64,000 bases of DNA from Streptoalloteichus hindustanus (GCF_900129375.1 NZ_FQVN01000011.1:62001-126000); one strand, 5' to 3'. Shown: positions 8,425 to 17,259, counted from the first letter of the stretch. Notes: a model not told the origin generated them from the letters alone. Numbers and translations are program-made.

Positions 8425-10859
8425 CGCTTACCCGACCTCGATCGAGTGTGCCGTGCACCCTTCGATCGCTCCGTGAGCCGACGGAGGCTCTGATCATCCG
8501 AGGGTTGAGGAAGGTACACGATACGGGCTTTGTACTCCATACCTTCGAGCGCGAGGTTCCGCCGGTCCTCGTTGTCCTGCCAGGCTTCCTCCCACCCCTC
8601 GGGGCAGACAATGAGGTCCTTGGGGTCGTAGACGGCATCGACCAGTTCAGCGACCTCGTCAGGTGAACGGATCTCCGACCGCTCACGGAGAAGTGCCCAG
8701 GTACGCGTCAACGTCGACCGCAGATACACGCTCAGCGTGTACGGGGGGAACGTCGGTCCGGCTGCCTTCTCCCCGACTCCGGTGATCGCGAGGACTGGAG
8801 TTTCCTCGCGTTTCCGGTGCCTGTGCAGCCGTCCCATCCGCTGGACCATGCTGTCGACCGGTGCGAGGTCGCTGACCATCACGTCGAAGTCCAGATCCAG
8901 ACTCTGCTCCAGGACTTGCGTACCCACGACGACGGCGCGCTTCGGCCGGGTTCCGTTCTTGCCGAACGCCTCGCGCAGTCGCTTCTCGACCTTCTGCCGG
9001 TCTGCGGTCTCCATCTCGCCGGTGATCCAGATCAGCTCCGGACGCTCGTCCTCCGGTAGCTGCTCTACCGCCTTTTCCAACTTCTCGTAGGTCTCGTGAA
9101 CGCGGCTCTTCAGATTGTGGATGATGGCAGCGCAACCACCGGCGTCGATCTGCTCCAACACCCACGACACCACGTCGTCGTCACCAAGCCTGATCAGCCG
9201 GACAACGCGGTTCGCATTCAACTCGGAGACACCAACCTCGACCAGCTCCTCCACCAGAGTCACCTCGTCGCCTTCCCGATCCGCCCAAGTCACGCGTGGG
9301 TACCCGGGCGCGGTGAGCGGAGTCGAGACCTGTTCAGGACGGAGGCGCAACGCACCAGCACGCCAGCACTGGACCAGCTTCGACCTCCGGTGCTCCGGAA
9401 GTGTGGCAGACAGCAGGATCACCGGGACCTCGAACCGGCCGAGCCACCACAACAGCCGGTCCAACAAGGTGGACATGTACCGGTCGTACGCGTGCACCTC
9501 ATCGAGGATGACGACCTTGTTGGACAGAGCGGCCATTCGCACAAAAACGTGCGGCGCGCGAATCGCCGCCATCAGCGCCTGGTCCCAGGTTCCCACACCG
9601 ACCGAGGCGAGCAGGGCTCGCTTCAGCGTGAACCACTCGCGCGCGGCGGCGTCTCCATCCCCTTCCCCGTCGGAATCGACGTTGCAGGGTTGGAGATCCT
9701 TCTTCCTCCGCTCCTCCTCGGCCTTCGGCTCCTGCCCCACCAGGTACTCGTCGGCGGCTCCGTGCAGCAGTCGAACCCGGAGTGGGTCAGGCTGACCGGC
9801 AAGGAACTCGGCGCTCTCGGTGAAGATCTGGTTGGCGGTGGCCCTGGTGGGCAGTCCGAAGTAGAACCCGGCCAACCCCAGTTGCCGGACGAACGTCGCG
9901 GCAGCCTGGAGCGCCACCTTGGTCTTGCCCTCACCGGTCGGCGCCTCGACGATCAGCAGACCCGGCCGGCTTTTCCCACTCGTCACCTTCTCGACGGCTA
10001 CCTGCACCGGACGGGGTTCGACATCGGGAAACAACGTCTGGAAACGCGTGTCCGCCGGCGGCTTCCATGGTGACCACTCACGGCGGTCGACAGCGTCCTG
10101 AGCAACCTTCTTGGTCTCGGCAGCGTAGGACTCCAGATCAACGCCGGCACCGGCGTACTTGTCCTCGCAGCGTGCCGACGCGATCCAGTCGCTGACCGAG
10201 GTGAGACCAGCCAGCCCAATCGAGCCCACCAGTCCCAACCGCACCTCGTTCCACGGCAGGGACGCCGGGTTCGGAAGGCCCCGCAAGCGGCACAGCTCGT
10301 CAACGAGGGCGTCACACCAGTCAGCCCACTTCTGGCCGCCGTGGTGCCCCACCGCTGCCCTGGCCTCGCGCACCTCGTCGTCGTAGGGGATCGTCCCGTG
10401 ATGGCCGCCGAGTACCCATGCGATGGCATGGGCCGCCTCCCAGCTTGCACCCCACCTCTTCAGGAGGCGGTCCATGTGGACGGCCGTGAGCAGCCCATGG
10501 GGAGTGTCCGTGCGCCCCACGTCCTTGAAGCGACTCAGTCGCCGGATGTCCTCAGCCGCGTGGTCACCGAGCAGGTCCAGGGCGAGGTCGGCCCGCAGCC
10601 CCTGGAACGCCGGAGAGCACTTGCCCAGGTCATGAAGTCCACACAACACTGCGACCCAGGCGACCGGATCCCCCAACCCTTTAAAGGCCGCCTCCAGCTC
10701 CTCCCGGCAGCGCGGGCCGAGCATGAGCGGGTACAGCAGCTCAGCGACGGCCGCGGTGTCGAGGGCGTGACACAGCAGAGGGTGCGGGGTGTTCGACTTC
10801 CCCGCCTTGCCCCAGAAAGCCCGCAGGTCGGGCATTGCAGAAGTTCTCTGAGTATTCAC
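8421..10859 (-). CDS. cas3: CRISPR-associated helicase-nuclease Cas3 (HD + DExH, type I-E)
   Basis: 812 aa if translation starts at the GTG at 10859; the frame opens upstream and an ATG at 10835 is equally possible, the family opening LRAFWGKAGKSNTPHPLLCH lying just after both. An HD phosphohydrolase domain with HDLGK at residues 76-80 comes first, then an SF2 helicase with Walker A (APTGEGKT, about 306-313), DEVH (about 445), SATLP, and motif VI QRMGRLHRH. Cas3 is recruited by Cascade after R-loop formation to unwind and degrade target DNA. All catalytic motifs look intact. Confidence 0.95.
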   Translation of the reverse strand: MNTQRTSAMPDLRAFWGKAGKSNTPHPLLCHALDTAAVAELLYPLMLGPRCREELEAAFKGLGDPVAWVAVLCGLHDLGKCSPAFQGLRADLALDLLGDHAAEDIRRLSRFKDVGRTDTPHGLLTAVHMDRLLKRWGASWEAAHAIAWVLGGHHGTIPYDDEVREARAAVGHHGGQKWADWCDALVDELCRLRGLPNPASLPWNEVRLGLVGSIGLAGLTSVSDWIASARCEDKYAGAGVDLESYAAETKKVAQDAVDRREWSPWKPPADTRFQTLFPDVEPRPVQVAVEKVTSGKSRPGLLIVEAPTGEGKTKVALQAAATFVRQLGLAGFYFGLPTRATANQIFTESAEFLAGQPDPLRVRLLHGAADEYLVGQEPKAEEERRKKDLQPCNVDSDGEGDGDAAAREWFTLKRALLASVGVGTWDQALMAAIRAPHVFVRMAALSNKVVILDEVHAYDRYMSTLLDRLLWWLGRFEVPVILLSATLPEHRRSKLVQCWRAGALRLRPEQVSTPLTAPGYPRVTWADREGDEVTLVEELVEVGVSELNANRVVRLIRLGDDDVVSWVLEQIDAGGCAAIIHNLKSRVHETYEKLEKAVEQLPEDERPELIWITGEMETADRQKVEKRLREAFGKNGTRPKRAVVVGTQVLEQSLDLDFDVMVSDLAPVDSMVQRMGRLHRHRKREETPVLAITGVGEKAAGPTFPPYTLSVYLRSTLTRTWALLRERSEIRSPDEVAELVDAVYDPKDLIVCPEGWEEAWQDNEDRRNLALEGMEYKARIVYLPQPSDDQSLRRLTERSKGARHTRSRSGKR

Positions 10860-11030
10860 CAGGCACACCTGGCCACAGCACCAACCTCTTCCTCGGTGCC
10901 CTGCCTCGGGGCACCCGGAGCGACACCAAACCACTACCCCCCGACAGAAGTGGATCAGTCGGCTGAAGCGGGGCGAACATCCACCCGATCAGAGCAGCGG
11001 CCGGGCAGGGGAAGAAGGAGGTGCTGTGGG

Positions 11031-11495
11031 ATGTTGCGCGTACATGCAGGTGGTCAGGCGGACGAAGGGCAGGACGGGATGAACCCCTCGCCAGTGGTCG
11101 TGCGGCGTGATGCGCAGGGCTCGTTCACCGCGGTCAACGCGCGTGGGGCGGAGGTGAGCATCGGCCGCGCCAGTGAGGGGCAGGCGTTCTCACCTGTCGA
11201 GTTGTTGATGGCCGCCATCGGCGCCTGCGCGGGGCTGAGCGCCGAGCGAGTGATCGCGCGCCGGCTCGGTGAGGACGCCCCGGTCACGCTGCACGTCACG
11301 GCTGACAAGGACGACGAGGCCAACCGGTTGAGCCGGGTTCGGGTGTCCCTCGACCTCGATCTGTCCGATCTGGACGAAACCGAGCGGGAAACGCTGGCGG
11401 AGACGGTCGCGAGGGCGGTCGAGCGCGCCTGCACGGTGAGCCGAACGGTGGAGCCTCCCGGCGTTGCCGTCGACCTGACTCCGGCAGGCGAGTGA
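11031..11495 (+). CDS. OsmC-family peroxiredoxin-like protein
   Basis: 154 aa. The ATG at 11031 is selected by an excellent AAGGAGGTG ribosome site ending 8 nt upstream; a second ATG at 11079 is possible. Family features: FSPVELLMAAIGACAGL with Cys66 and RACTVSRTV with Cys134, the two redox cysteines of OsmC/Ohr proteins, which reduce organic hydroperoxides in the cytosol. The gene stands alone, divergent from cas3 and followed by two hairpins. Ohr versus OsmC subgroup cannot be decided by eye. Confidence 0.85.
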   Translation: MLRVHAGGQADEGQDGMNPSPVVVRRDAQGSFTAVNARGAEVSIGRASEGQAFSPVELLMAAIGACAGLSAERVIARRLGEDAPVTLHVTADKDDEANRLSRVRVSLDLDLSDLDETERETLAETVARAVERACTVSRTVEPPGVAVDLTPAGE

Positions 11496-11592
11496 CAGCT
11501 TCTCTTGAAAACAACTACCTGAGCGAGCCGGAGAGAGTAACTACTCCTGAATATGTTGTCCCGGTCGCAACCGTGGCCACCACCGCAGAAAA

Positions 11593-11632
11593 CCCTCCCC
11601 TGGGTGATCTCGTAAAAGCACCCCGGGGAGGG
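11593..11632 (+). terminator. Hairpin after the OsmC-like gene
   Basis: CCCTCCCC (11593-11600) pairs with GGGGAGGG (11625-11632), extended by TGGGTG/CACCC inside. It lies between convergent genes and could serve both. Confidence 0.7.
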
Positions 11633-11634
11633 CT

Positions 11635-11657
11635 TGGGAAAACTCCGTGGTTTCCCA
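11635..11657 (-). terminator. Hairpin after the sigma factor gene
   Basis: TGGGAAA (11635-11641) pairs with TTTCCCA (11651-11657), 12 bp past the sigma factor stop on the minus strand. Confidence 0.6.
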
Positions 11658-11668
11658 GGTCGGGAAGC

Positions 11669-12640
11669 TCAGCCGGCCCATTCTGCGAGTTCGACGTTGC
11701 GTTCGTGTTGGCGGAGCTGTGCGAGCGCCTGCTTTTCGAGCTGGCGGACCCGCTCTCGGGTCAGGCCCACGTGCTCGCCCACCTCCTGCAGCGTCCACGG
11801 GCGCCCGTTGTGCAGGCCGTAGCGGAGACTGAGGATCATCGCCTCGCGCGGCGGCAGGGTGTCGATCAACGCGCGCAGGGCGCGGGCCAGCGCCTGGAAC
11901 TCCACGACGTCGGCCGCCTGGAGCACCTCGGTGTCCTCGATCAGGTCGGACACCCGGGTGTCCCCGTCGTCGCCGACCGGCGTGTCCAGGCTGATCGCGT
12001 GCCGGGCGACGCGGCGCAGCTCCTCGACCCGCTCCGGCGTCAGCCCGCTGGCCTCGGCGACCTCCTCCACCGTGGGGTCCCGGTCCATGCGCAGCCGCAG
12101 CTCCCGCTCCCGGCGGCCGACCCTGGCCAGGTCCTCCACCACGTGGACGGGCAGTCGGATGCTACGGGTCTGCTCGGCCAGGCCCCGCTCGATGGACTGG
12201 CGGATCCACCACACCGCGTAGGTCGAGAACTTGTACCCCTTGGCGTAGTCGAACTTCTCGACCGCGCGGATCAGGCCGAGGTTGCCCTCCTGGATCAGGT
12301 CGAGGAAGGGCAGGCCCCTGCCGAAGTACTTCTTCGCCGTCGCCACCACCAGGCGCAGGTTCGCCCGCACCATGTGGTCCTTGGCGGAGCGGCCGTCCTC
12401 GGCCACCCCGGCGTAGCCGGCGCGCTCGTCCGGGGTCAGTTCGCGCTCGCCCTCGTCGGCCTGGCGAAGCAGTTCCGCGGCGTAGACCCCGGCCTCGATC
12501 CGTCTGGCGAGATCGACCTCGTCCGGCGCGGTCAACAGCGGGGTCGCCGAGATCTGGGACAGGTACTGCCGGACGAGATCGGTGTCGTTCTCGGGACCGG
12601 CGGGCTCCGACCGTCCCGCCGGGGTCGCCGTGCGCAGCAC
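11669..12640 (-). CDS. RNA polymerase sigma factor, RpoD-like group 2 (HrdD/SigB type)
   Basis: 323 aa from a GTG at 12640 with GGAGG 8 nt upstream; the frame is open further but lacks a ribosome site. Region 1.2 (DTDLVRQYLSQISATPLLT), region 2 with the core-binding/-10 recognition block (NLRLVVATAKKYFGRGLPFLDLIQEGN and YKFSTYAVWWIRQSI), region 3, and region 4.2 (TLQEVGEHVGLTRERVRQLEKQAL) are all present in order. The short N-terminus without region 1.1 marks a non-essential group 2 sigma rather than the housekeeping one. No anti-sigma gene is adjacent. Confidence 0.92.
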   Translation of the reverse strand: MLRTATPAGRSEPAGPENDTDLVRQYLSQISATPLLTAPDEVDLARRIEAGVYAAELLRQADEGERELTPDERAGYAGVAEDGRSAKDHMVRANLRLVVATAKKYFGRGLPFLDLIQEGNLGLIRAVEKFDYAKGYKFSTYAVWWIRQSIERGLAEQTRSIRLPVHVVEDLARVGRRERELRLRMDRDPTVEEVAEASGLTPERVEELRRVARHAISLDTPVGDDGDTRVSDLIEDTEVLQAADVVEFQALARALRALIDTLPPREAMILSLRYGLHNGRPWTLQEVGEHVGLTRERVRQLEKQALAQLRQHERNVELAEWAG

Positions 12641-12794
12641 CGCGCTCACCTCCCGCGCCGCCACCGGCGCGCGTCGTGTCCGAGTCAACCGTGTCTGGGG
12701 TACCCCTTTCCGGACAACGCACGCATGGAAGATCCGAATTCCGTGATCCTCGCCCGGATCGCGCACCCAGGTCGGCTGACGGACACGCACGAGG

Positions 12795-12821
12795 AAGGAG
12801 CCCCGGAGACCGGGGCTCCTT
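12795..12821 (-). terminator. Terminator of the snapalysin gene
   Basis: A perfect 12-bp arm AAGGAGCCCCGG (12795-12806) with a 3-nt loop pairs with 12810-12821, 25 bp downstream of the metalloprotease stop. Confidence 0.85.
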
Positions 12822-12845
12822 CTCACCGCGTGACGGGCGGGGATG

Positions 12846-13424
12846 TCAGGCGTGGACGAGGGAGCGGTCGTAGACCGTCACGTCCTCGACCGGCGCGGTG
12901 CGGGCGGTCAGGGCGCCGAAGCCGCCGCCGAAGAGCTGGTTGACGCGCGCGGCCTCCTGGTTGTTCGGGTAGGGGTTCCGGCAGGACGTGCCGGCGCTGC
13001 CGCCCGACATCAGGTACGAGCAGACACCGTTGTAGTTGTCCGGCAGCCCGAGGCCGTGCCCGATCTCGTGGGCCACGATCCGCAGCGCGTTGTGGCCGGC
13101 GGCGATGTCGTTGGTGTCGATGTAGATCCTGGCGCAGCCCAGCCCGCACGGATAGGCGCGCGAACCGCCGCCGGTGGTGGCGTAGATCCGGATCGTGGCG
13201 TTGCCGCCCCGCGCCAATCGGAGGTTGGGCGCCGCGGAACTCCAAATCCGGGCGGCCTGGTCCGCCTCGGCGGAATACGCGGAGGCGCTGTAGTAAACGG
13301 TGCGGGCGTACGCCTGCGCCGGAGCGGCCGACGCGGCCACCTCGGTGGAAAACTGCAGGCCGAACAGGGTGAGCGCGAGGGCGAACGGCCCGACGAGCGC
13401 GCGCAGGAATTTCCGGACAGACAC
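12846..13424 (-). CDS. Secreted snapalysin-family zinc metalloprotease (M7)
   Basis: 192 aa, start GTG with AAGGAG seven bases upstream. An N-terminal signal peptide (SVRKFLRALVGPFALALTLFG, then AASAAPAQA as a likely cleavage region) directs export. The catalytic motif HEIGHGLGLPD gives His119, Glu120, His123 and the aspartate third ligand Asp129 typical of snapalysins. Two Cys pairs (PCGLGC, and later C-x10-C) are probable disulfides. Mature size of about 15 kDa fits the family, small neutral proteases of Streptomyces and relatives. No LysR regulator is adjacent, unlike the classic arrangement. Confidence 0.9.
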   Translation of the reverse strand: MSVRKFLRALVGPFALALTLFGLQFSTEVAASAAPAQAYARTVYYSASAYSAEADQAARIWSSAAPNLRLARGGNATIRIYATTGGGSRAYPCGLGCARIYIDTNDIAAGHNALRIVAHEIGHGLGLPDNYNGVCSYLMSGGSAGTSCRNPYPNNQEAARVNQLFGGGFGALTARTAPVEDVTVYDRSLVHA

Positions 13425-13550
13425 GCGACTTCTCCTTGCGCTGCAGGGGGAAACGATGCGGGAGAGAAACGACGCGGACTCCGTTTTTCGTCGTTACTGG
13501 GAGCATAAGCGAACGCGCATGTTTCCTGAAGGCCGCACACCATAAGACAT

Positions 13551-13563
13551 TGTCATAATGACA
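13551..13563. promoter_or_regulatory. Perfect palindrome TGTCATAATGACA upstream of the metalloprotease gene
   Basis: Six-bp perfect arms around a single central A, in the AT-rich part of the spacer, about 127 bp before the metalloprotease start. It looks like a dimeric repressor or activator site; the protein that binds is unknown. Confidence 0.5.
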
Positions 13564-13692
13564 TGGGTCGATGTCCGGAATTCGAACGTTCTCCGGGGGC
13601 GCCCGCCGGTCGCCGACTCGGATGCGACCGGGGCCGGGCGGGGCGAGACTGGATCAACCGGACGAGACGACAGGTGGTGCGATGAGTCCTCG

Positions 13693-13712
13693 CCGAACGG
13701 GGCCCCGTTCGG
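13693..13712. promoter_or_regulatory. Perfect 20-bp GC palindrome upstream of the HAD gene
   Basis: CCGAACGGGG is followed directly by its complement CCCCGTTCGG, ending 37 bp before the HAD start. It could be an operator or an RNA hairpin in the leader. Confidence 0.45.
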
Positions 13713-13749
13713 GGCGGCCCTGCCTCGCCCGACCCGGGAAGTCTCGCTG

Positions 13750-14232
13750 ATGTCGACGCCCCGTTCCCTCGCGGTGCTGGACATTGACGGCGTCGTCGCG
13801 GACGCGCGTCACCGCCTGCACCTGCTCGCCGGGGAACCCCGACACGTCGACTGGGTGCGCTTCTTCCACGCCGCCGCCCGCGACCCGCTCCTCGCGGAGG
13901 GCCACGCCCTCGCCCACCGGCTCGCCGTCGACCACGAGATCGTGTGGTTGACGGGACGACCGGACTACGTCCGCGACCTCACCACCCGCTGGCTGGCCAA
14001 ACACGACCTGCCCAGCGGCCCCCTGCTGATGCAGCCCGAGGCGGACCACCGTCCCGCCCGGCTGGTGAAACTCGACCACCTGCGAGAACTCGCCCAACGC
14101 CGCCGCATCGGCGTCGTGGTCGACGACGACCCCCGCGTCGTCGCACTGCTCCGCGCCGAAGGGCTGCCGGTCCACCCGGCGACGTGGTCGCCGTGGTCAC
14201 CGGCCTTCCCACCGCAGGAGCCCGACTCCTGA
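13750..14232 (+). CDS. HAD-superfamily phosphatase (polynucleotide 3'-phosphatase-like)
   Basis: 160 aa from the ATG at 13750, with GGGAAG about 8 nt upstream; the frame is open for a further 190 bp upstream but that part is non-coding in composition. Motif I is DIDGVVAD (Asp11 nucleophile, Asp13), motif II is WLTGRPD, a Lys in RLVKLDHL can serve as motif III, and motif IV is VVVDDDPR. This arrangement resembles the stand-alone phosphatase domain of T4 Pnk and small HAD acid phosphatases. Substrate unknown; no kinase or ligase partner is adjacent. Confidence 0.8.
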   Translation: MSTPRSLAVLDIDGVVADARHRLHLLAGEPRHVDWVRFFHAAARDPLLAEGHALAHRLAVDHEIVWLTGRPDYVRDLTTRWLAKHDLPSGPLLMQPEADHRPARLVKLDHLRELAQRRRIGVVVDDDPRVVALLRAEGLPVHPATWSPWSPAFPPQEPDS

Positions 14233-14235
14233 GCC

Positions 14236-14395
14236 GTGTTTCCCACGCACATGGCCAGCGTGACCAGACCGGGTCCCAGCAGGACAAGCGATCTTGCCCT
14301 ACCGGGTCGCCACCGCCCGGCACCGCTTCAACTGGTGGAACTCCCTCCACCACCTTGCGCCGCCGGAAGACCGTCAGGTCGAAGACGGATGAGCG
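14236..14395 (-). repeat. Decayed IS5-family transposase C-terminus, copy 1 of a tandem pair
   Basis: Read on the minus strand with frame changes this gives HQLKRCRAVATR, then a stop, then GKIAC, matching the usual IS5-type ending (ERCFNxLKxxRAVATRYDK). It shares a 30-bp identical block (14290-14319) with copy 2 at 14517-14546, and both carry the same TAG where Tyr is expected. The surrounding sequence is also similar but diverged. Confidence 0.65.
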
Positions 14396-14456
14396 TTCAC
14401 CCACCCGACCCGGTGGACCTTCTGGTCATCCCGCTCCGGGCTCGTCGCCCGGATCC

Positions 14457-14600
14457 GTGTTTTCCAAGCACATGACCTGCGTGACCAGGGTCGACACCGG
14501 CTCCGGCAGAACGGGCGATCTTGCCCTACCGGGTCGCCACCGCCCGAGACTGCTTCAACCGGTGACAACAGCGCCCCACTACCTTGCGCCGCTGGTCGAG
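14457..14600 (-). repeat. Decayed IS5-family transposase C-terminus, copy 2
   Basis: The minus strand reads CHRLKQSRAVATR-stop-GKIAR, the same fragment as copy 1 offset by about 221-227 bp. The common stop suggests duplication after the element was already inactive. Confidence 0.65.
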
Positions 14601-14684
14601 ACTGGGTCGAGACGAATGGCCGCCCACCCGTCCGACTCCGATGGCGTCCTAGGTGAGCCAGCGGATCTCGCGATGGGCACCACG

Positions 14685-15015
14685 AACCAGCTGATCACGC
14701 TCTCGGTCGGTTCCGGGTCCGGTTGACCACGACGATCCACTAGCCCTGCGACGGCCGAGGTAGGTCGTTGTCGTGGTGTTCGCCTGGGGCATGTCGACAA
14801 CTGCGCGATGTTCGTGCGGGTCCTGGCCGGCATCCGCATTCCCGGCTGGTTGGGGACGCCGGCACACCCGATCGGGCGGGGTGATCGCGGACAGGGGTTA
14901 CTCCCGTTGCGCGGTTGGAAGTTGCTGCGGCGGCCGGATATCCAGGCCACGACCCCCGAACGGGTCGACCAGAAGGGTCACCGGGTGCGACAGACGCGAG
15001 GAGTGCCCTCGCGGA
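14685..15015 (+). pseudogene. IS5-family transposase remnant, central DDE part, multiple frameshifts
   Basis: Pieces of an IS5-type transposase can be followed across frames on the plus strand: LGRFRVRLTT-IH (normally LGRSRGGLTTKIH), DGRGR, DNCAMFVRVLAGIRIP, VIADRGYS, and LLRRPDIQATTPERVDQKGHRVRQTRG. At least three frame changes and a stop are needed, so it is dead. It lies in the opposite orientation to the two C-terminal fragments on its left, so at least two element copies are involved. No terminal inverted repeats or target duplication were recognised. Confidence 0.7.
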
Positions 15016-15383
15016 AGCTGGCAAGATCACCGGAGCTGGGCCACGAGATCACCGATCCGTCGCCGGCACGTCGTGGCGACGACAGCGCGTGCCCGTCGCA
15101 GCGCGGGGACGGCGTTGTCGGTCGGCCGGTCCGCCCCGGTCGGCTGCGGTGTTGCGCGAACGGCTCACCAGCCGGGTTCAGCGCGCGACGGACGTCTGGG
15201 CCAGAACACCCCTACCGGCTGACGGGAGCGGTCCGATCGAGGGATCACCAGGGTGTGGTCCGGGGATTGGGCCCGGGACGACGGACAATCGCGGTGCGGC
15301 CTGGCCGACCTCGCACGGTCCACAGCGGGGGTGGCGGCGTGGGACGTCACAGCCGTCGCCCCTTCGGCGCGAAGGAGCTGTCG
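15016..15383. other. Non-coding stretch between IS remnant and HEAT-repeat gene
   Basis: About 370 bp, open in more than one frame because of high GC but without recognisable protein sequence or ribosome sites. Probably further eroded insertion DNA plus the promoter region of the next gene. Confidence 0.5.
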
Positions 15384-17156
15384 ATGGGGATTCTGGGACG
15401 ACTGCTGTCACCGAACATCGGCAAGCTGCGGCGTGCCGGCGACCTGCCCTCCCTGGTCGCCGCCCTCGGTCCCCCGCACGAGCGGAACGTGCGACGCGAG
15501 GCCGCCTTCGCCCTGGGCGAGCTCAACGATCCCCGGGCGCTGGAACCGCTGGTCGCCGCGCTGGAGGACCCCGCGCTCGACGTCAGGGTCGCCGCGGTGA
15601 AGGCGCTCGGCGAGATCCCCGACCCCCGCGCGGTCGAGGCGCTGCCCGCGCTGCTCGACAGCGTCGTGGCCGAACGCCAGCGGTGGGTCGCGGAGATGAG
15701 CTCGGAGCGGCACCAGAAGGAGATGCGGGACGGCCGCCGGGTCAGCTACGACCCGGAGCGGGACGCCGCCGACGTCGACCTCCAGATCGCGAACCTGTGC
15801 CAGGGCGTGGTCGAGCTGGCCGCCAGGGCGGGCGGCCCGCTCGCTCCGCACGTGGTGATGCGCGTGTTCGTCGACCGCGACGACCTGGACCCCCGGTGCG
15901 TCGAGATCCTGCACGAGCTCAAGGCGGTCCGCCAGCTCGTCGAGGCCGCGCAGTACTGGGGCGACGTCGGCGCGGTCGCGCGGTTGGGCGAGTTCGTCGA
16001 GGACGAGCGGGCGTGGCGGGTGCTCGTCGAGTCGTTCCGCCGGGGCGCTCCGGCGCCGCGTCGGCTCAGCGCCGTCACCGCGCTGCGCCAGGCCCGTCAT
16101 CCGCGGAAGGCGGCGCTGCTGGTCACCGCGCTCCACCGCGAGCTGGCGCGGCGGGTGGCCGGCGACTGGCTCGGCTACGACAGCCGAGGTCAGGAGCTGT
16201 CGGTCGACGTGGTGCTCGGACTCGTCGAGGCGTTGGGCGAACTCGGCGACCCCGCCGCGACCGAGCCGCTGGCGCGGCTGCTCCACCTCCGCGATCCCCG
16301 GATCGCGGCCGAGGGCCGGCGGCGGGTCGTCCTGCGCGCCGTCGAGGCGCTCGGTCACATCGACGACCCCGCCGTCGTGGACGTCCTCGTCGGCGCGACG
16401 CGGCACGAGGACCCGGAGGTCGCGGTCCTGGGAGTGCGGGTGCTGGGCAATCGTGGCGCCCCCGCCCCCGCCCCCGCCACCGCCACCGTCGACCTGTTGA
16501 CGTCGATCCTGGCCTCGGCGACACCTCCGGTCGCCGCCGAGGCGGCCCTCTTCCTGCGGCGGCGCGCGCAGGCCGGCGAGCCCGAGGCCCTGGACGCGCT
16601 CGTCGCGGCGCTGTCCCTGCCCGCCGACCACGTCGTGGACGCCGCGGCCGCCGCGCTGGACGGCATCCCCGCCGAGCGGGTCACCCCCGTGATCATGAAC
16701 GCGCTGCTGGGCGCGTGCCCGCGGTCCCGGTCGGCCATCACCACCGCCCTGCCCCTGGTGGGCCCCACCCGGCTCCGCCCGCTCGTCGCGCTGGTCGAGG
16801 GGCTGGCCGAGTCGGACAGCGCCGAGGTCGACCCGCACGACTGGATCCAGAACCGGGTGCGGCCCCGCCTGAAGGAAGCCCTGTGCCAACACGCGTCGGA
16901 GCTCCCGGCCGAGGACCTGCGCTACTTCGCCCAGCTACCGCCGGTCACCACCTCGCGGCGCGGCACCGAGCTGCTGGAGGCCGGCGACGACGAGCTGGGC
17001 ATCCCGCCCACCTGGGCGCGCGCGACCGACACCGCCGACTGGGAGCCGGTGCCGCAACTCGCCGCGACCGAGCTGGCCGGACGCGGAGCCGGCGGCGGCA
17101 CCGTCGACGGCAGCCTGCACCAGGACGTTCGCAGCGGCTCCATCCGCGTCGACTGA
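15384..17156 (+). CDS. HEAT-repeat (PBS lyase-like) scaffold protein
   Basis: 590 aa; the ATG at 15384 follows AAGGAG at good spacing, whereas the long open upstream frame crosses IS debris. The protein is built of helical repeats with the pattern (D)PRALEPLVAALEDPALDVRVAAVKALGEI, clear at residues 30-90 and 250-410, the mark of HEAT/PBS-lyase repeats. A short Ala-Pro tract (APAPAPA) near residue 365 breaks the repeats. No enzymatic motif is present; such proteins act as binding scaffolds. No partner is suggested by the neighbours. Confidence 0.8.
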   Translation: MGILGRLLSPNIGKLRRAGDLPSLVAALGPPHERNVRREAAFALGELNDPRALEPLVAALEDPALDVRVAAVKALGEIPDPRAVEALPALLDSVVAERQRWVAEMSSERHQKEMRDGRRVSYDPERDAADVDLQIANLCQGVVELAARAGGPLAPHVVMRVFVDRDDLDPRCVEILHELKAVRQLVEAAQYWGDVGAVARLGEFVEDERAWRVLVESFRRGAPAPRRLSAVTALRQARHPRKAALLVTALHRELARRVAGDWLGYDSRGQELSVDVVLGLVEALGELGDPAATEPLARLLHLRDPRIAAEGRRRVVLRAVEALGHIDDPAVVDVLVGATRHEDPEVAVLGVRVLGNRGAPAPAPATATVDLLTSILASATPPVAAEAALFLRRRAQAGEPEALDALVAALSLPADHVVDAAAAALDGIPAERVTPVIMNALLGACPRSRSAITTALPLVGPTRLRPLVALVEGLAESDSAEVDPHDWIQNRVRPRLKEALCQHASELPAEDLRYFAQLPPVTTSRRGTELLEAGDDELGIPPTWARATDTADWEPVPQLAATELAGRGAGGGTVDGSLHQDVRSGSIRVD

Positions 17157-17259
17157 CCTGGCACGGGGTCGCTCCCGTTTCGACCCCCGCGCCACGGGTA
17201 GCCCCGAACCGACCGCACCCCGGTCGGGGGCCGGCGCGTGGACCGGAAGGAGCTCCGGG

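Larger units (their letters stand above)
13425..13749. other. Divergent intergenic region between the metalloprotease and HAD genes
   Basis: 325 bp without a credible gene, although a frame stays open. It holds two perfect palindromes, listed separately. The part near 13500-13565 is noticeably AT-richer than its surroundings, as expected for promoters. Confidence 0.6.

Noticed and set aside
10860-11030. Possible CRISPR leader or array upstream of cas3
   Set aside because: No repeated unit is present in the 170 bp, only promoter-like sequence.
13558-13749. Upstream start of the HAD phosphatase at 13558
   Set aside because: Lacks a ribosome site and the extra 64 residues have no protein-like pattern; the region has promoter-type palindromes.
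14808-15383. N-terminal extension of the HEAT-repeat protein through IS debris
   Set aside because: The frame is open by chance; the ATG at 15384 has a proper ribosome site and begins the recognisable protein.
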